Positions 45,857 to 58,718 of a DNA stretch of 64,000 bases are shown in pieces. The translations under genes were made by a program, and so were the position numbers. The stretch is from Combretum micranthum (Eukaryota > Streptophyta > Magnoliopsida > Myrtales > Combretaceae): the NCBI GenBank assembly GCA_024138025.1, contig JAMXBD010000398.1, forward strand, positions 434,001 through 498,000, written 5' to 3'. Position 1 is the stretch's first letter. Each line of letters opens with the position of its first letter. The notes beneath the pieces are model-generated. The model was not told the origin of the DNA. It worked only from the letters and a program-made list of their open reading frames with translations, and ran no database searches.

Positions 45857-48642
45857 ATTTATACATATAATCTTTAGATCACATAAGCTCACTTGTTATT
45901 TATTTAATTTCATGTTTTACAGTTTATTTATTTCATGGTATTTCCTTATGACTAGTCTTTCTAGTCTTAAACTTATCCATATCAAGTCAAAGTAATCTTT
46001 TATTTATTTTCTTCAATCTTTTGGGACTAGTCCATTCTTAATCCCGGGATGCCTTGATGAAGCTAAGGCTCCCAATACTTGACCGGAATATCTTGATGAA
46101 GCTAAGGTTCCCAATACTTGATATTTTATTTTCTTGCTTATCATTTGTTTCTAGTATTTTTTTATGTTCTTATTATTTTACATGTTCATAATACTTGCAT
46201 CTACAAAATGATATTGTCTCAACTAATTTGAAATTAGAATTTTACTTCACTAAAGAAACTTAAAACCAAATTTCCTATTATGTAATTTGTCACAAAATAA
46301 TGAAGTTATTATCAACAACATAGAAATAAAGTAATACAAGTTTTCTCAAGTTTTTCTCAAATAATAAAGATAACTTTACCAAAAAAACATAAGAAATAAA
46401 TATTTTCTTTGTATATTATGGTAACCTAAGTTTTAGTAAAATAATTTGTTAATATTCAAAGTTTTTACAAAAAGCTTAAGATTTAAATTCTTTTTCACTC
46501 CATAACAAAGCTAAGAAACAAACTAGTTTTTAAAGTTTAGATAAATTCAACCCATAAAGTTATAAATCCACTTAGGAAAAATAATGATTTTCAAATTTCT
46601 AAAGAAACAACTTGTTTTCAAATAATAAAAACAAGATAAGATTAAAAACAAAGGGTTTTATCAATAAAGAAAATTCTTTTCAAAGGAAATAAAAGAACAA
46701 GTTTTAGAAAACAAAAACTTATATTTTAAAATAATAAATATAAGAAGACAAGACTCATTTTCTAAAACTATTATAAATACAAAAAGGTTTTCAACAACTT
46801 AATACACTTTTGATAAATTTGATCTTTTATCACTAGAAGTAAAACTTATGAAAGACTAAGGTTAAAAGAAAATTTACTTGTTTTCGGAAAAAGAATGAAG
46901 AAAATAAAATAAGAATATACTCATTTATAACAACCTATAAAGTTTCTTCAAATACTTGAAAAGAAATTATCAAAGTTAAAGTTTTAACAACTCAAAATGA
47001 ATTGTTTTATGAAATAAATTGTTGAGACACTACCATTAGAAATTTTGCATATAAAGCGAGCTTATCTATGTACTCAAAGGATTTATCAATTATATATATA
47101 CATATATATATCTATATATTTTTTACTAAATGATTTTTGAATGAAGTCAAGTTAGAAAATGGATTTGCAAAAGTTTAAAAATATTCGTTTTAAATCTGTA
47201 CCCAACGTTTTTGGAACCCAAATGACTTCATATGACAAAGATAACCTTAGAAATGGATAGATCTTTTCGAATAGGTAGAAAACGGTATATTATATGCGAA
47301 ATTCCGAATTAAAATGAGCAAGTTATGGCTATTTTAAATTGGAATTTCATTCTATACGATTTTGACGAACATAGTGAAATAGAATTAGAAAGTTTAAGTA
47401 GAATTTCTACGAAGTACTTATCCCGAGTATTTCTTTTGTCTAGATGACGAAAGATACGAGATTACCCTTCCTGAGGATTACTACGACTAAGAAGATTGCA
47501 AAATGGACGAGTGAGTTATTCCTCTTAATTTCGTTACCTTGTTGTGCTTGTAAAGTAGTGGCATTAGTATACTAAGGGAAGATAAAAATGGATATGTATG
47601 GGGATTCGGGATATGTATATATGTGATTCCTTAATTATGCGTGAAACGAGAATTAAGAATATTGCAACTTCAAACTGCCTATTTAAGTATTTTTGTTTAC
47701 TTACTTGTATGATTGTTTATTATTTGCTAAATTGATTGATCGCCCCCTAATAAACCCTAATAAGGTTTGGCTTAAAAAAAATAAATAAATAAAATGCTCT
47801 CGCATAGTATCCATCGAGTCACATCTCTTTCGGAAGGCTGCTACTCCTATGCGTAGAGTTGGATTGGCTGTGATCGTGCGGTGACACGGGCCATGTTCCT
47901 TCCTAGAGAATCCAAATTACCCGAGGAATGCGACTCTAGATTTGGAGCCGAGCCAACCGAACGCTGTGGGTGAGGACCTAGGGACTAGCAGTATAAGATC
48001 GAGGATCTTCAACCTCGATTCCCTAATCTTCGATACGGAGGGGTAAATCTGTTGTATATATGGTTTCTGGATAACTATATATATTTGAAAATCACGTGAT
48101 TGTTGCATTGTATGCATAGCATATGTGTGAAAATCTAAATGAACTTGTTTAAAAATATGGTGCGAATGAAAATGAATATCTCACTAAGCTAGTTGTACCT
48201 TATACCCCTATAGATTTTGTTGAAACAGGTATACTCATGGTTTAAATTGAGGATCATGACATTAAGGATGTCATGGAGAGATGTTAAGCTTCCATGAAAG
48301 AAATGGGAACATAAGATGAAGTAATTTTTGTAAGGTTCTTTATATGTAATGACTTATATGATTAGTGTTATGTTGATTCCAAGATGTATATTTTGAGACA
48401 ATAGAGGGATATACCCCTAAGAATTTTAGCTTGATATGTTTATGTTTTGTGATAAGTATTCTCTTTGCCTTGTTACTTATTTATTATCAATATAAATTGC
48501 GCTACACCGATGCGTTCCCCTGGTTGTGATGTACACCTTGTACATGATATGAAAGCCTTTGTGTGACTGAAGTAGTCATTCCTAGGCTTTAGTATTGTGT
48601 ATGGCGGACTGCCATGTTTAGGGTACCCCTCGGGGCGGGACA
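45857..48642 (+). mobile_element. LTR K, plus orientation, 5' part missing
   Basis: Plus-oriented LTR resembling inverted M/N sequence (ACTAGTC clusters, AAGCTAAGG with CAATACTTGA twice near 46060-46120, conserved inverted repeat at 47309-47337). It ends CCCTCGGGGCGGGACA at 48642. It starts directly at the outer end of LTR J, so E3 probably inserted into it and the left part was lost with the 3' end of E3. TA-rich run at 47090-47125. No gene. Confidence 0.82.
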
Positions 48643-48789
48643 ATGTGACTATTGGGTATTGACTCCATGAGTGTTATTGTGGCATATGATTAAAATGCAT
48701 GTTGATTTTTCATGTTTCTATTATCTATTTTAAGGTTTCCAAAGACAAATATATGCAACTCTCTAGAATTTGGAAGCTATTTTACATAG
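48643..48789. other. Unassigned junction between LTRs K and L
   Basis: About 150 bp that I could not match to other LTRs in the window. No ORF. Confidence 0.4.
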
Positions 48790-51276
48790 GTCATTATAAA
48801 CCTCGGTTTTCCTAGAAATCAAGTAAACTTCAAAAAGTGGAAAACGAAACCCTAAACTGGATTAGTTCAAGCTTTGTGAGAGAAACCTAGAAACCCTAGG
48901 TTCGACTTTCCTTCGGTTTCAAATCAAAAGAACTTTTATAAAATAATTTAATGTGGAATATTGTTTTAAAGTATGCTTCAAACCATAGAAAGTTTTGATT
49001 TTAAAAAATTTTCTATTCCGGGCCTTCCCGAGCTCCATTACGAAAAAGCAAGCCTTAGAATTAGAAACTCAGAAAAATCTTCTGGAATACTCTTTAGAAC
49101 CGAAATTTTATAAGGATTTCAAAAATATAAGTTTTATAATTTTTCGGATTATAAAAATTATAGTTATAGCCTTTTCCCGTATTTTCTTTACTACTGGTAA
49201 AGTAAATGTCTTGTCTGCTATTTATTACTATTCACGAATACAACCTACTACACACACAACCCATACCCTAGTCTTACATCCTTACAAATACTCATTATAT
49301 TTTCTTTTCCAAGGAATTTTTATCTCTTAACAAATTATCATAATTAATATTTTTATTACATAAATTAAAAATTAAATAATTTCAAACCTCTCCCTTTCTT
49401 GCCTCCTAGCTTGGCCGGTGCAACCCCAACCCCCACTCTCAGCCCCCCCACCCACCCTTCCCCCAACAATTTGTCTTCAATTTGCTTATTTTTATTTCCT
49501 ATTATTAATTAAACAAACCCTAATTCATTTAATATAAATAGTTTTTTTAATTTTCTCTCTCTTCCATTTTCATTTCATTTGTTCAAATTTCACAAAATCC
49601 TCTCTATTCTCCTCTCCATTGCCGTGAGCTTCACCACCCCCTCACACACACACAACAAGCTTCATTCTTCTTCATTTAAACCAACTTTAGATGATGAATC
49701 TTAAACCTTTCTACCATTTAATCTTGTAATGGCAAGATTATTCATGAGTATTTTCACTTTAAATCCCCATGAGCATTTGCTAGAGACAAGAAAATGCTAA
49801 TACATGAATGTCAAGCCATCAAAAGAGTGGATCTTGTGTTTGAATGAGTTTTTGTTGAATATTTTCATGTTCATGCATATAAATGTAGAGATCTTGCATA
49901 AACATCCATCATCAAGCTTTTAAACTCCTTTTTATGCATTATAAGTAGTAGATCTAGCATTTAGATACTCATATTATACTTGACATCCATGTTCTCATAA
50001 ATATTTTATGTTTTCATGCATTAATGCTCATAAAGACTTTATCTTGTATATATAAATATTGTAGTTAGTACATCTTTATGTAGATAAGATAAAGAATATA
50101 AAAAGGAAAAGTTTTTGGTAGAAATGTTCAAAGGAAAATTCGTATGACTTCAAAGCTATATTTTAAAAACCCTTGTATCAACTTAAAACTCATGTTTTAT
50201 GTGAAAAATAAAGGGTATAAGTAATAGATAACATTAAGTAGTGATTTTTATAAGTTGAAATGAGTTTTGATGAGATTAATGTGTAAAACAAAGAGTAGAA
50301 ACAAGATAGAAAATTTTGAGTTATTAGTCAACTTGTGAAATTCGTAACTTTGGATGATGACTATGAAAACACCTATTATCCAAGCTCAAAATAAAAGTTT
50401 TATGTATTAAATGAAGTCCTTAAGTAGTAGGTGTAGAAAAGTCTTAAATTTTAATGCATTAAACAAGTTTTTCCCAAAGGAATCAATAAAAAATTTGATT
50501 TCTAAAAATTCGGATTTTTGAGTAAATCCTATTTGAAAACATATTTGCAAAGTGTAAAATGCAAATTTTTATGTAAAAATGAAGGTCTTAGGTAGTGTAT
50601 GTTATGAAGACTCAATTTTAACTAAGATAACTAGAGATTCCTAAGAATTAATCCCAAAACATAAGTGAGTTGTCAAAGTTAGAGAACTAGATTTTTCAAA
50701 AGTAGTTATTGTTAAAGTCTTGCAAAAATAAAGAGTTCTAAAATTTTCTTTTAGTAAGAATCATCAAGATCATGCATACATTAAACTCTTCACATGTCAT
50801 TCACGTTAGGAAATCAATAATATTGTATGTATACATGATTTATCAAGTAGAAACATTTCAAGCATTTACAAAACTATTTTTCGGAAGTGGAAACTGATAC
50901 TGATCAGAACGGATCCTTCTTTTTCGTGATCCAAATATTTTCAAAACTTGAAAATAATATTATAATTTGATAGATCTTTCGAAGTAGATAGAAATCGATA
51001 TATAATTTGCGAAATTCCAAGTTAAAATGACCAAGTTATGGCTGTTTTAAGTCAAAACTTCCACAAATAGCGAAAATCACGAATTTGTTAAGTTTTGATA
51101 TATAGTTTGGATTAGTTGAGTGATGAAATACTTACTAGGGTATTTCTTCCTTGTTAGGTGATCCCGAAACCGACGAACCTTACCACCGAACTACTATTAC
51201 TAAAAGACCGGTGAACCATGGCCGAGTGAGTATCACTTCCGATTTCAATTATTACTTGTGATTGTAATGGTAGTTG
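48790..51276 (+). mobile_element. LTR L fragment, plus orientation
   Basis: Inverted relative of LTRs F and J, recognisable from CCTCGGTTTTCC onward and through the conserved inverted repeat at 51022-51050 and GGCCGAGTGAGTATCACTTCC near 51220. Both LTR ends are missing. It stops exactly where LTR M begins. LTR P, at the far side of E4, is an inverted copy of its right end. The ORF at 48995-49330 lies wholly in LTR sequence and shows no domain. Confidence 0.8.
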
Positions 51277-54200
51277 TGTCAAGTCCCATGGGGGTATTCT
51301 AAACGTAACAGTTTGCCACATGCCATATAAGACCCTTGAATTACTATCTGAGTCTTTCGGGAGTCTTGTATAGATGTAAGGCGTCCCTTTATGACAATAG
51401 AATACTTTATTCAATGGAGTTAAGAAATTTAATGCGGCATTCAATAGCATTAGATGATAAATCAAAACGCATATATATAAAAATTACAAAGTTTAAGGGG
51501 CATTCTCCCGCAAAAGAATATTAAAGGTTCGCTACAGTCATCCAAAGTCTTTCGGTTTCCTGTGGAAGCTTAAGAAGATATAATAAGATATTAAGAAAAG
51601 AGGATTCATAATAATAATATTCTCATATCAATGGTTTCACAAACGTAGGGACATTCCCATGATCACTAATTTATTACAAGAATATTTGTACATCATTACT
51701 AATACTAACTTCATCTAAATTTCTTTTATCCAAAAAGAAATTACCTGCTTCCAGGGTCCTCGTGGCCTTAACCATAAATAGGAAAATTGCAAAAGATATC
51801 TATGGGGGTCTAAGCTAGCAGGCTTAGTGAGAATTATTTCCATAAATAACTTTTTGTAACAAAGTTTCAAACAAGTTAATTAATCAAACAAATGGAATGC
51901 AACATACAAGTGGGCAAACAAGGTATATAGTTTTCCGGGAACTATATGTTGAATGGATTTGCACCCTCCATTCGGGGTTTGGTGATACATAACCTCAAAA
52001 CCAGTAGTTTTAATAAAAAATTTTATGCTTTCGATCAATATCGCCAACCACATAAAGTCTACTTGAATTGAGCCTTGCTTTCGAATCTTCCGCTAAGCAT
52101 TTTCCTTTTTCCATAACACCACCAAGTAATCTCTTTCGGATCCTCTGCCAAGTGTTGCTTTCGACATGAGCTTACTATCCTTCTCACCCAAGGATAATAA
52201 CCTAAAATGCAATGTGACTCACTTCTTGGTATGCATGAATCCATTTCTTATAATATCGTAACATTATTATTATCAAGTTTATGGTGATCAAGGCATCTCA
52301 TGCAATGCAAGTATTTATACTAAAACAACCATTTTAAATAAATTCCGGCCTTGATATTCTTAGGATTCTTTCAAAGAATTATTTACATACATATCCATTT
52401 ATCTTTTCCTAGCTTCTAATGCAACTAAATTACAAGCACAACAAGTATATTATTTAAAGGAAATAAACTTATGATGCCATGTCGATTATTCCTCTATGCG
52501 GATGAGTCATTCATACACTCCACTTAATCAAAATAATCTTCGAGAAATAGGTATCCTTCCTCGGATTCACCTAGTCAAAGAAAATACCCACAATGAGTAT
52601 TTCTTGAATTTTGACAAAACAATGTCAAAAGAACGTTAAAGTTCGTATAAAGGAAAGTTCCAACTTAAAATGGCCATAACTTGGTCATTTTAACTCGGAA
52701 TCGCGCATATAATATACCAATTTCTACCTACTCCAAAAAAATCTACCCATTTCTAAAATTATTTTTAACAAACAAGGTCATATAGGCTCCGAAACAGTGG
52801 CGACAAAATTTATCACAGATTTTCCAATGCAAAAACAACTTTGGTTTAATCAATCAAAATTTGTTGGATAAATACTTAGTTATTTATATAGTTGAAAAAT
52901 TCTCTTTTTATGGTTACTTAGCTCATATTCATTCATGCTCAAGTGTTTGTTGTCCATTCATGTTGCTTAAGTAAAAAAAATCATGTCGGTTTTGGAGTTT
53001 GTAGAAAAATATAGTTTACATGAATTCTCTTTTGTAAATCTCTTGAAATGAACATTTTGTTTCCTTTGTTTTCTAAAGATGTTTTATGTTGACATATATA
53101 TATATTTTTTTTTTCCAAGTAACTTTTTGAAAATAACTTTTTCTTTCTATGTTTTCTATATCAATACTATTTTTCCTATTTATTTTTCCTATACAAATTT
53201 CTTTGTCTATTTATTTACAAAAATCTTTTATTTGAAAATTCCTCATTCTTTCCTCATATTATGTTTTTCATAGAAATTATCCTTGCATAAAAATTTATTT
53301 TCTTTATAAAAACGAAGTTGGATAATAAGTGTTTCAAGAAACTTTTATAGTAGAAGTAGTTTCTAAAATCTTTGTAGTTTCTTCTTGTAACTTGAAAAGA
53401 GATAACTTTATTTTTGTTTTAAACCATAGATCATCTACTTTACATAAACTTGTTTCTACGTGTCAAAATCTCCTTTTTGTCAACTATGTTTAGAACTTGA
53501 AATTTTGGACAACAAATTAAATGAACATGAATTATGCGAAAATAATAGCAAACAAAATAGCATAAATAATAAAGTCAAGTATTGGGAGTCTTAACTTTTT
53601 CAAGGCTCCCCGGATTAAGAAGTAGACTAGTCCCAAAATAAAAATAAAATGAAAGAAAGAAAGAAAATTTTGTTTTGACTTGGTAAGGACAAGTCTAAGA
53701 CTAGAGACTAGTCTTAAAATAACAAGGAATAAATAAAATAAATCGCATTGCATAAAAATAAATAAATTACAAGTGAGCTTATATGCTCTAAAGAATATGT
53801 AAATATTTATATAGATAATAATACTTAGATATAGCAACAATAATATGAACAAAAATAATAACATAAACATAAATAGATTTTCATGAACAAGAACAATACA
53901 TGAACATAATGTAGTTTCCATAACATTTAGTCTTTGGAAACTCATACTATGGTCATGTAAAGTTACATGACATGAGTAGGATGAAAATAATATGGAATGG
54001 TTACCTAGAGAAGACTTTAGTATTGTTATGTGGTTATGGGTTTTAGTTGTTGGTAGAAGTTGTTTTGGAATTATTTTGAGAGAGTTTTGGGATGGTAGTT
54101 GGAGAGAGTTTTGAGAGGAGAATTTGAGAGAGTTTTAGTAAGAAATTTGCAGGTAGTAGTAGTGTGAAAGAAGTGAAAGAGGAGGGGGGTATTTATAGGA

Positions 54201-54900
54201 AAATGTGGAGTGATTTTTGTATGATAAAAATAAAAGAAAAATAAAACAAATTGAGAGGGTACATGGGGGAGGAGGCGCCGGCCATAAAGAGATGTGAGAG
54301 GGAGTGATATTTTTTTTTTTTTTGTATTTTGTGGATTAAATGAAGTAATATGTAAAGTAGATGTGAAATAAAGTTATGGGAAAGGTAAAAAGTAAAGGTT
54401 ATAGGTTATGGAGTGTGTAAGAGTAGGTGTAAGAAAAAGTAGAGATAAAAGAATAGTAATGAATAGTGTAATGCAAGATAGATATGACTAATAAAGTACC
54501 GGTAGTAAAAAATACGCGTATAAATGTGATATTTGATATTTTTACTTACTGAAAAATTACAAAATTGATATTTTTGAAAGCCTTATATTTTTACGAGTCT
54601 AACGGTGTATTCGGAATATTTTTACTATTCCGGGATCCTGGACACGTTTTTCAAGAACCATGTCCGATCGAGTTCAAGACAAGTTACGGTTTTACTAATT
54701 TGATCCTTTTACGTTGCCTTAGATAATTCCGCATTATTCTACATTCTAAACTTCTACTTATCCTCACCGAGTTTCTTATTCGGGAGTGCCGGACTTTGAG
54801 CTATTATGTCTAACTAGGGTTTTGTTGACCTTTAGAGCTTCGGTTGACTTCTGGTTTAGGGTTTTAGGCTAAACCGATTCCAAAAATTTGAGGGTTTACA
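51277..54900 (-). mobile_element. LTR M: 3' LTR of E4
   Basis: 3624-bp minus-oriented LTR, plus-view ends TGTCAAGTCCC and GAGGGTTTACA, adjoining a clean polypurine tract. From about 51560 it is nearly identical to LTR N, including the TATA box at 54189-54196. Its first 285 bp differ strongly from N. Preceding bases AGTTG do not match the ATCAC that follow N, so there is no TSD. Confidence 0.9.
54189..54196 (-). promoter_or_regulatory. TATA box of LTR M
   Basis: TATAAATA on the minus strand before a C-run; the same in LTR N at 62740-62747. Confidence 0.55.
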
Positions 54901-54913
54901 ACCTATCCCCCTT
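54901..54913 (-). other. Polypurine tract of E4
   Basis: AAGGGGGATAGGT on the minus strand directly before the LTR. Confidence 0.85.
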
Positions 54914-57182
54914 AAAGAAAGTTTTGTCCTCAAAACTTGTAATTTCAAAACTGTAGCTTCCAAACGCACTTGGATACTTGGCTTACACTTTGTCCATGGT
55001 TCCTTAAGTTATTTGAAAAAGATTTCTCCTTAGACCTTTGGCTTACTCGACTTCCATCTTTTGAACCTTTTGGACAGATGTCTATAGTAGGTATTCCTTA
55101 TAGGGAAGGTCCTCTTTCCAGAGTGCCACCTTTGTATCTTCGAAATTGATCCCTTGACTAATCATTATATAGGGATTTGGAAGATGTCGCATGTTCCCAA
55201 CCGGTTTAGATGACATGCTCATCTTGTTTTATTACCTTCCAAGGGATTATACGATAAACATTTCTTATTCTTAAGCACACTTGATCTCCGTTCAAAATTT
55301 CTAGGGTCCTCATTGTCTGATCAGTCTCACCTTCTTTATTTATCTTGTGCCTTCCTCAGTCTTGGAAACCCGTGAGGTACTCTTAATCGTTTCTTCAAAA
55401 TTGGATTGTTCTCTCTGATTGTTCGTTATGTGGTATCAAAAGGTTTCCAAAATTTCTTGCTAGCTTCTCATATATGTACCATTCTTATGTCCTGATTCGT
55501 CACGATCTCGACTAGGACTCATTGCTTTCATCTCAAAAGACTTTGCCACGTTGTATATAGGGGATGTTATATTGGTCGGCTAAGAAACGATCCAACTTGG
55601 TTAATCGATTAACCTATAAACGTTTTCACCTTTCTGTTAATAATGTGGAAAATCCAAATTCTTGGGAAGTCTGGTTCTATTCTTATTTTGGTATTAGCAA
55701 ACAGCTTCATAGATCTTTCGTCCTTTGGCGTTCTTACTTTCTCGTTAACACTTTGTTTCTTCTTATCTTATTAATAACGTTTTTCAAAATTTGGTATATT
55801 CAAGTTCTTCTCGAATGGGCCGTTAATCCCAAGCTATAGGTTATACCTATGATTTTCTATCACTTTCTTGATCTTATCTCTTAAATTCATCCTTTAGTTT
55901 CTACATTATAGTTAATTCGTATTTCTTTCCTTCCATATTATCTCCTTTATCCTTCGTATCTTCTTATCTTAGCGTTAAGCCCTTTTATCCATTGATTTTA
56001 ATACATGTCGATCGTCTCCTTCGTTTAAGCCTTGTTTTGAAATTTCGATGTTTAGATTCTTCATTAACTTCTTGTACTCCATATTGCATTCCTTGGTTAT
56101 CTCCCTTTTCTCTTTTTGAATAGATTACGATTCTCGTCAATTTCCAACTTATCCAATAGGGACTTTCATTCTTGGTTCTAGCTGGGTACTCCAAAAAGCA
56201 TTACTAGAAACTCGTAGTGTCCATAAAGAGTTGAGGGTCATTCCTTCGAATCACTTTTCGATTTGATCTTTACTTAGCAGTATTGCGATCTTAAATCTTG
56301 AGAAAATGAATTTGCTTCTTGTAGTTGGTCGAAAGATCTTTAATTCCTGGGAGTGGTATTCACTCTTGTTTGTGACCTTGTTCATCTTCGAGAATCAACG
56401 CATAAACTTAGGGTTTTATCCTTTCCTCCTATTATAAGCTGAACCGTCATATTTCCATGAGGGTATACTTAATTGCATAAAGCCTTGATTCAAAGTTCTT
56501 GTAGTTAATCTTCCGAATCCTTTTTATCTCCTTTAAGAACATTCAAAGGCCATTAGTCTTTTCTCAAAGTTGATTCTCTTCTTCGGACGTCATCTTATTT
56601 ATCCAGAACTTTATCGAAAATCATGAATATCTCCAAGGGTCGGTCCCTCTTCATTTTCTTTCGCGTCATCCAGATAGTCATTCGTTTTTGAAACTTTTTC
56701 TGTCAACTTGAAAGAATGTGACTCTTCTTGTCTCATGATAGTAAGTTCTTTACAAATGTTACCTTCCCTTCATATAGTTTTATGAGTCCTATGTTCTCCT
56801 TGTGACTTTTTATTGGAGCTTTATAGGAAAGTAAACATCTTGTACCAAACATTACTTCTTAATTTCATCACGAGCGGCTACATGTCCTTATGTTGTTACT
56901 AGATGATCCTTTAACGCTTCTTTGACTTTCATCTTCCTTTCTTGTGGGGATTTCAAATCTTAAAACTTTGACGTTTGCTATTGGTAATCTTATCCTCTAG
57001 GTCTGACAAAAGAATGTGTTGCTTTGAAATCTGAGAGAGCAAAAAAAAAAAAAACATTTTGGCTTCCTAACTGTAGGCTTCTTGCATATTTGACAGAGGG
57101 TTTATTACTTCTATTTGCATTTCTATTTATCTATAAAAACTTTAAACTATTGCTTGATATACGGAATAACAACAAAGAGGGT
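54914..57182 (-). pseudogene. E4 pol remnant
   Basis: 2.3 kb where pol should be, against about 3.4 kb for E1 once insertions are removed. No long frame remains. Recognisable points on the minus strand are an RT stretch at about 56170-56260 parallel to the E1 [15 protein letters not shown] region, and a short GDQVCLRIRN-like stretch near 55290 that may be integrase C-terminus. The plus-strand ORF at 55564-55839 is an accident of this remnant. It is much more decayed than the gag and LTRs beside it. Confidence 0.7.
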
Positions 57183-58016
57183 TCAAGGCTTGTCTGTTCT
57201 CATGTCGCAGCTATAGTCTCTATTGCATCCCATGGTAGCCAAGTCTTTATCTTCTTCATTTATTTCTTCACTTATCCATTGTCCTTCTAGGTTGTAGACT
57301 CGAATTCTTGAAGTAGTGGATCCTAGTCTGCTTTCACTTCTACTTCCATTTCCTTTCTCAACCCTTACAGGAACAATTCCTCCTGAAGATCTTGTCAGAA
57401 CATTCCTCCCTTGTGGACAGTTGTTGGCGAAATGCCCTTTCTGTTTGCAGACATGACAAGTATTAATTCCTTTGTTTGGACACCTTGATATTTTATGGTC
57501 TGCATTTCCACAGAAGAAACACTTTCCAAATAACTGAGGGCACTTCTTAGGGTAGTGTGCTCCATTGCACTTCCAACACTGGACGTCTCTTGGTGTGAAC
57601 CTTCCACTATCGTTATTGTAGTTGTTGGAGAACTTGAATTTCTTTGGTGGAGGCATGAAACTGGATTCTACATAAAACTTCTTTTCAATGATCGAGGTTC
57701 CTTCATCTTCTTTTCTTTCTCTCCTTTTCCTTGCTCCTTCTACGATCCGAGCTCTTTCCACCAATTCTCGAAAATTTCTTATGTCAAATTCTTCCAACCT
57801 CATTCTCAGGTCTTCATCCAATCCTCCTATAAAGACTTGTCTTTTCAATTCCTCGCTGTACTTGTAGGAATCAGGGGCATATCGCAACAATCTATTGAAC
57901 TCGGTCTCGTATTGCTCGATCGTCCTTCCCTTTTGAGCAATTTGCAAGTAGTCTGCACTATATCTTACTCGTAAACTTCCTGGGAAGTAATTTTCCAAGA
58001 ACTCATGTCTGAACAT
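57183..58016 (-). CDS. E4 gag, open C-terminal 277 codons
   Basis: Open minus-strand frame starting MFRHEFLENYFPGSLRVRYS, followed by capsid motifs QKGRTIEQYETEFNRLLRYA, LKRQVFIGGLDEDLRMRL and FRELVERARIVEGARKRR. Three zinc knuckles follow: CWKCNGAHYPKKC (CX2CX3HX4C), CFFCGNADHKISRC and CHVCKQKGHFANNC (both CX2CX4HX4C). The C-terminus is acidic (EEINEEDKD). It packages element RNA into virus-like particles in this family. The Met is internal: the true gag goes on upstream (58017-58560) but with stops, so this is the longest intact piece, not a proven start. Confidence 0.88.
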   Translation of the reverse strand: MFRHEFLENYFPGSLRVRYSADYLQIAQKGRTIEQYETEFNRLLRYAPDSYKYSEELKRQVFIGGLDEDLRMRLEEFDIRNFRELVERARIVEGARKRRERKEDEGTSIIEKKFYVESSFMPPPKKFKFSNNYNNDSGRFTPRDVQCWKCNGAHYPKKCPQLFGKCFFCGNADHKISRCPNKGINTCHVCKQKGHFANNCPQGRNVLTRSSGGIVPVRVEKGNGSRSESRLGSTTSRIRVYNLEGQWISEEINEEDKDLATMGCNRDYSCDMRTDKP

Positions 58017-58560
58017 TTCCTAAGTGATTGGAGTCATTAGCTCTCTTTTCGTTGACTCCCACCATATCCTAGCGTTCAGACGAAGCATGAATGTCCCATA
58101 CTTGATTTGCAGGTGGTGCAGAATTTCATATGCATCAAAAAACATCTCAATTTAGGACAACCAATCTTCGGCCTCTTTCGGCTTATCATAAGCTCTTTCA
58201 AAGTAGCGATTGCTTTTGATGAAGTTAGGCAATATGCTTTTATATGGCCTTGGCGGTGGGGGTGGAGGTAAAGGCATATTTTCGAAGTGCATGTTCCTTT
58301 GCACAGATGCCTCAATTGATACTTGTGGTTACAGTAGTGTTGGTATAGGTGCTGGCACTGTAGTTGGTGCAGTTTCTGGTACGAGTGCTTGTACTAGCAT
58401 GTTTTGCCTAATCGCTTCTAACACGTGGGTCAAATGTCCTAGCGTGGCATGGAAGTCCATCTAAGGTGCAGCGGCTCCTTGAGCGGTAGGTTGCTCTGCT
58501 TCCACATCTGGCTGTTTAGAGGCACTTTGCTCCTCTCTTCGTCTACTTCTATTTCGGCTG
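58017..58560 (-). pseudogene. E4 gag, N-terminal part with stops
   Basis: Continues the gag frame upstream: an Arg-rich start SRNRSRRREEQ, ATLGHLTHVLEAIRQNMLV, a Pro run before RPYKSILPNFIKSNRYF, then KPKEAEDWLS and RLNARIWWESTKRELMTPIT. Four in-frame stops, at least two at positions of expected Gln or Trp codons, consistent with C-to-T change. No ATG starts the frame; it opens right after an ACAG. Confidence 0.8.
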
Positions 58561-58718
58561 TTTAAAACTTTCCTAAGTTAAGTTTTATAAATTTTGATAA
58601 CTTAATTAAATTTTTGTCTAAAACTGGTGGATGTAACGGAAACTTTAACATATATAGAAGATAATAAAATTCATAAAAGGGAAATTACATAGAAAACAAC
58701 AAAACATTGTTCCGAAAA
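58561..58718 (-). other. E4 spacer between extra ORF and gag
   Basis: AT-rich, no ORF. Confidence 0.55.

Noticed and set aside
55564..55839. 91-codon plus-strand ORF with hydrophobic segments
   Set aside because: It is antisense to the E4 pol remnant; hydrophobicity follows from the T-rich plus strand.
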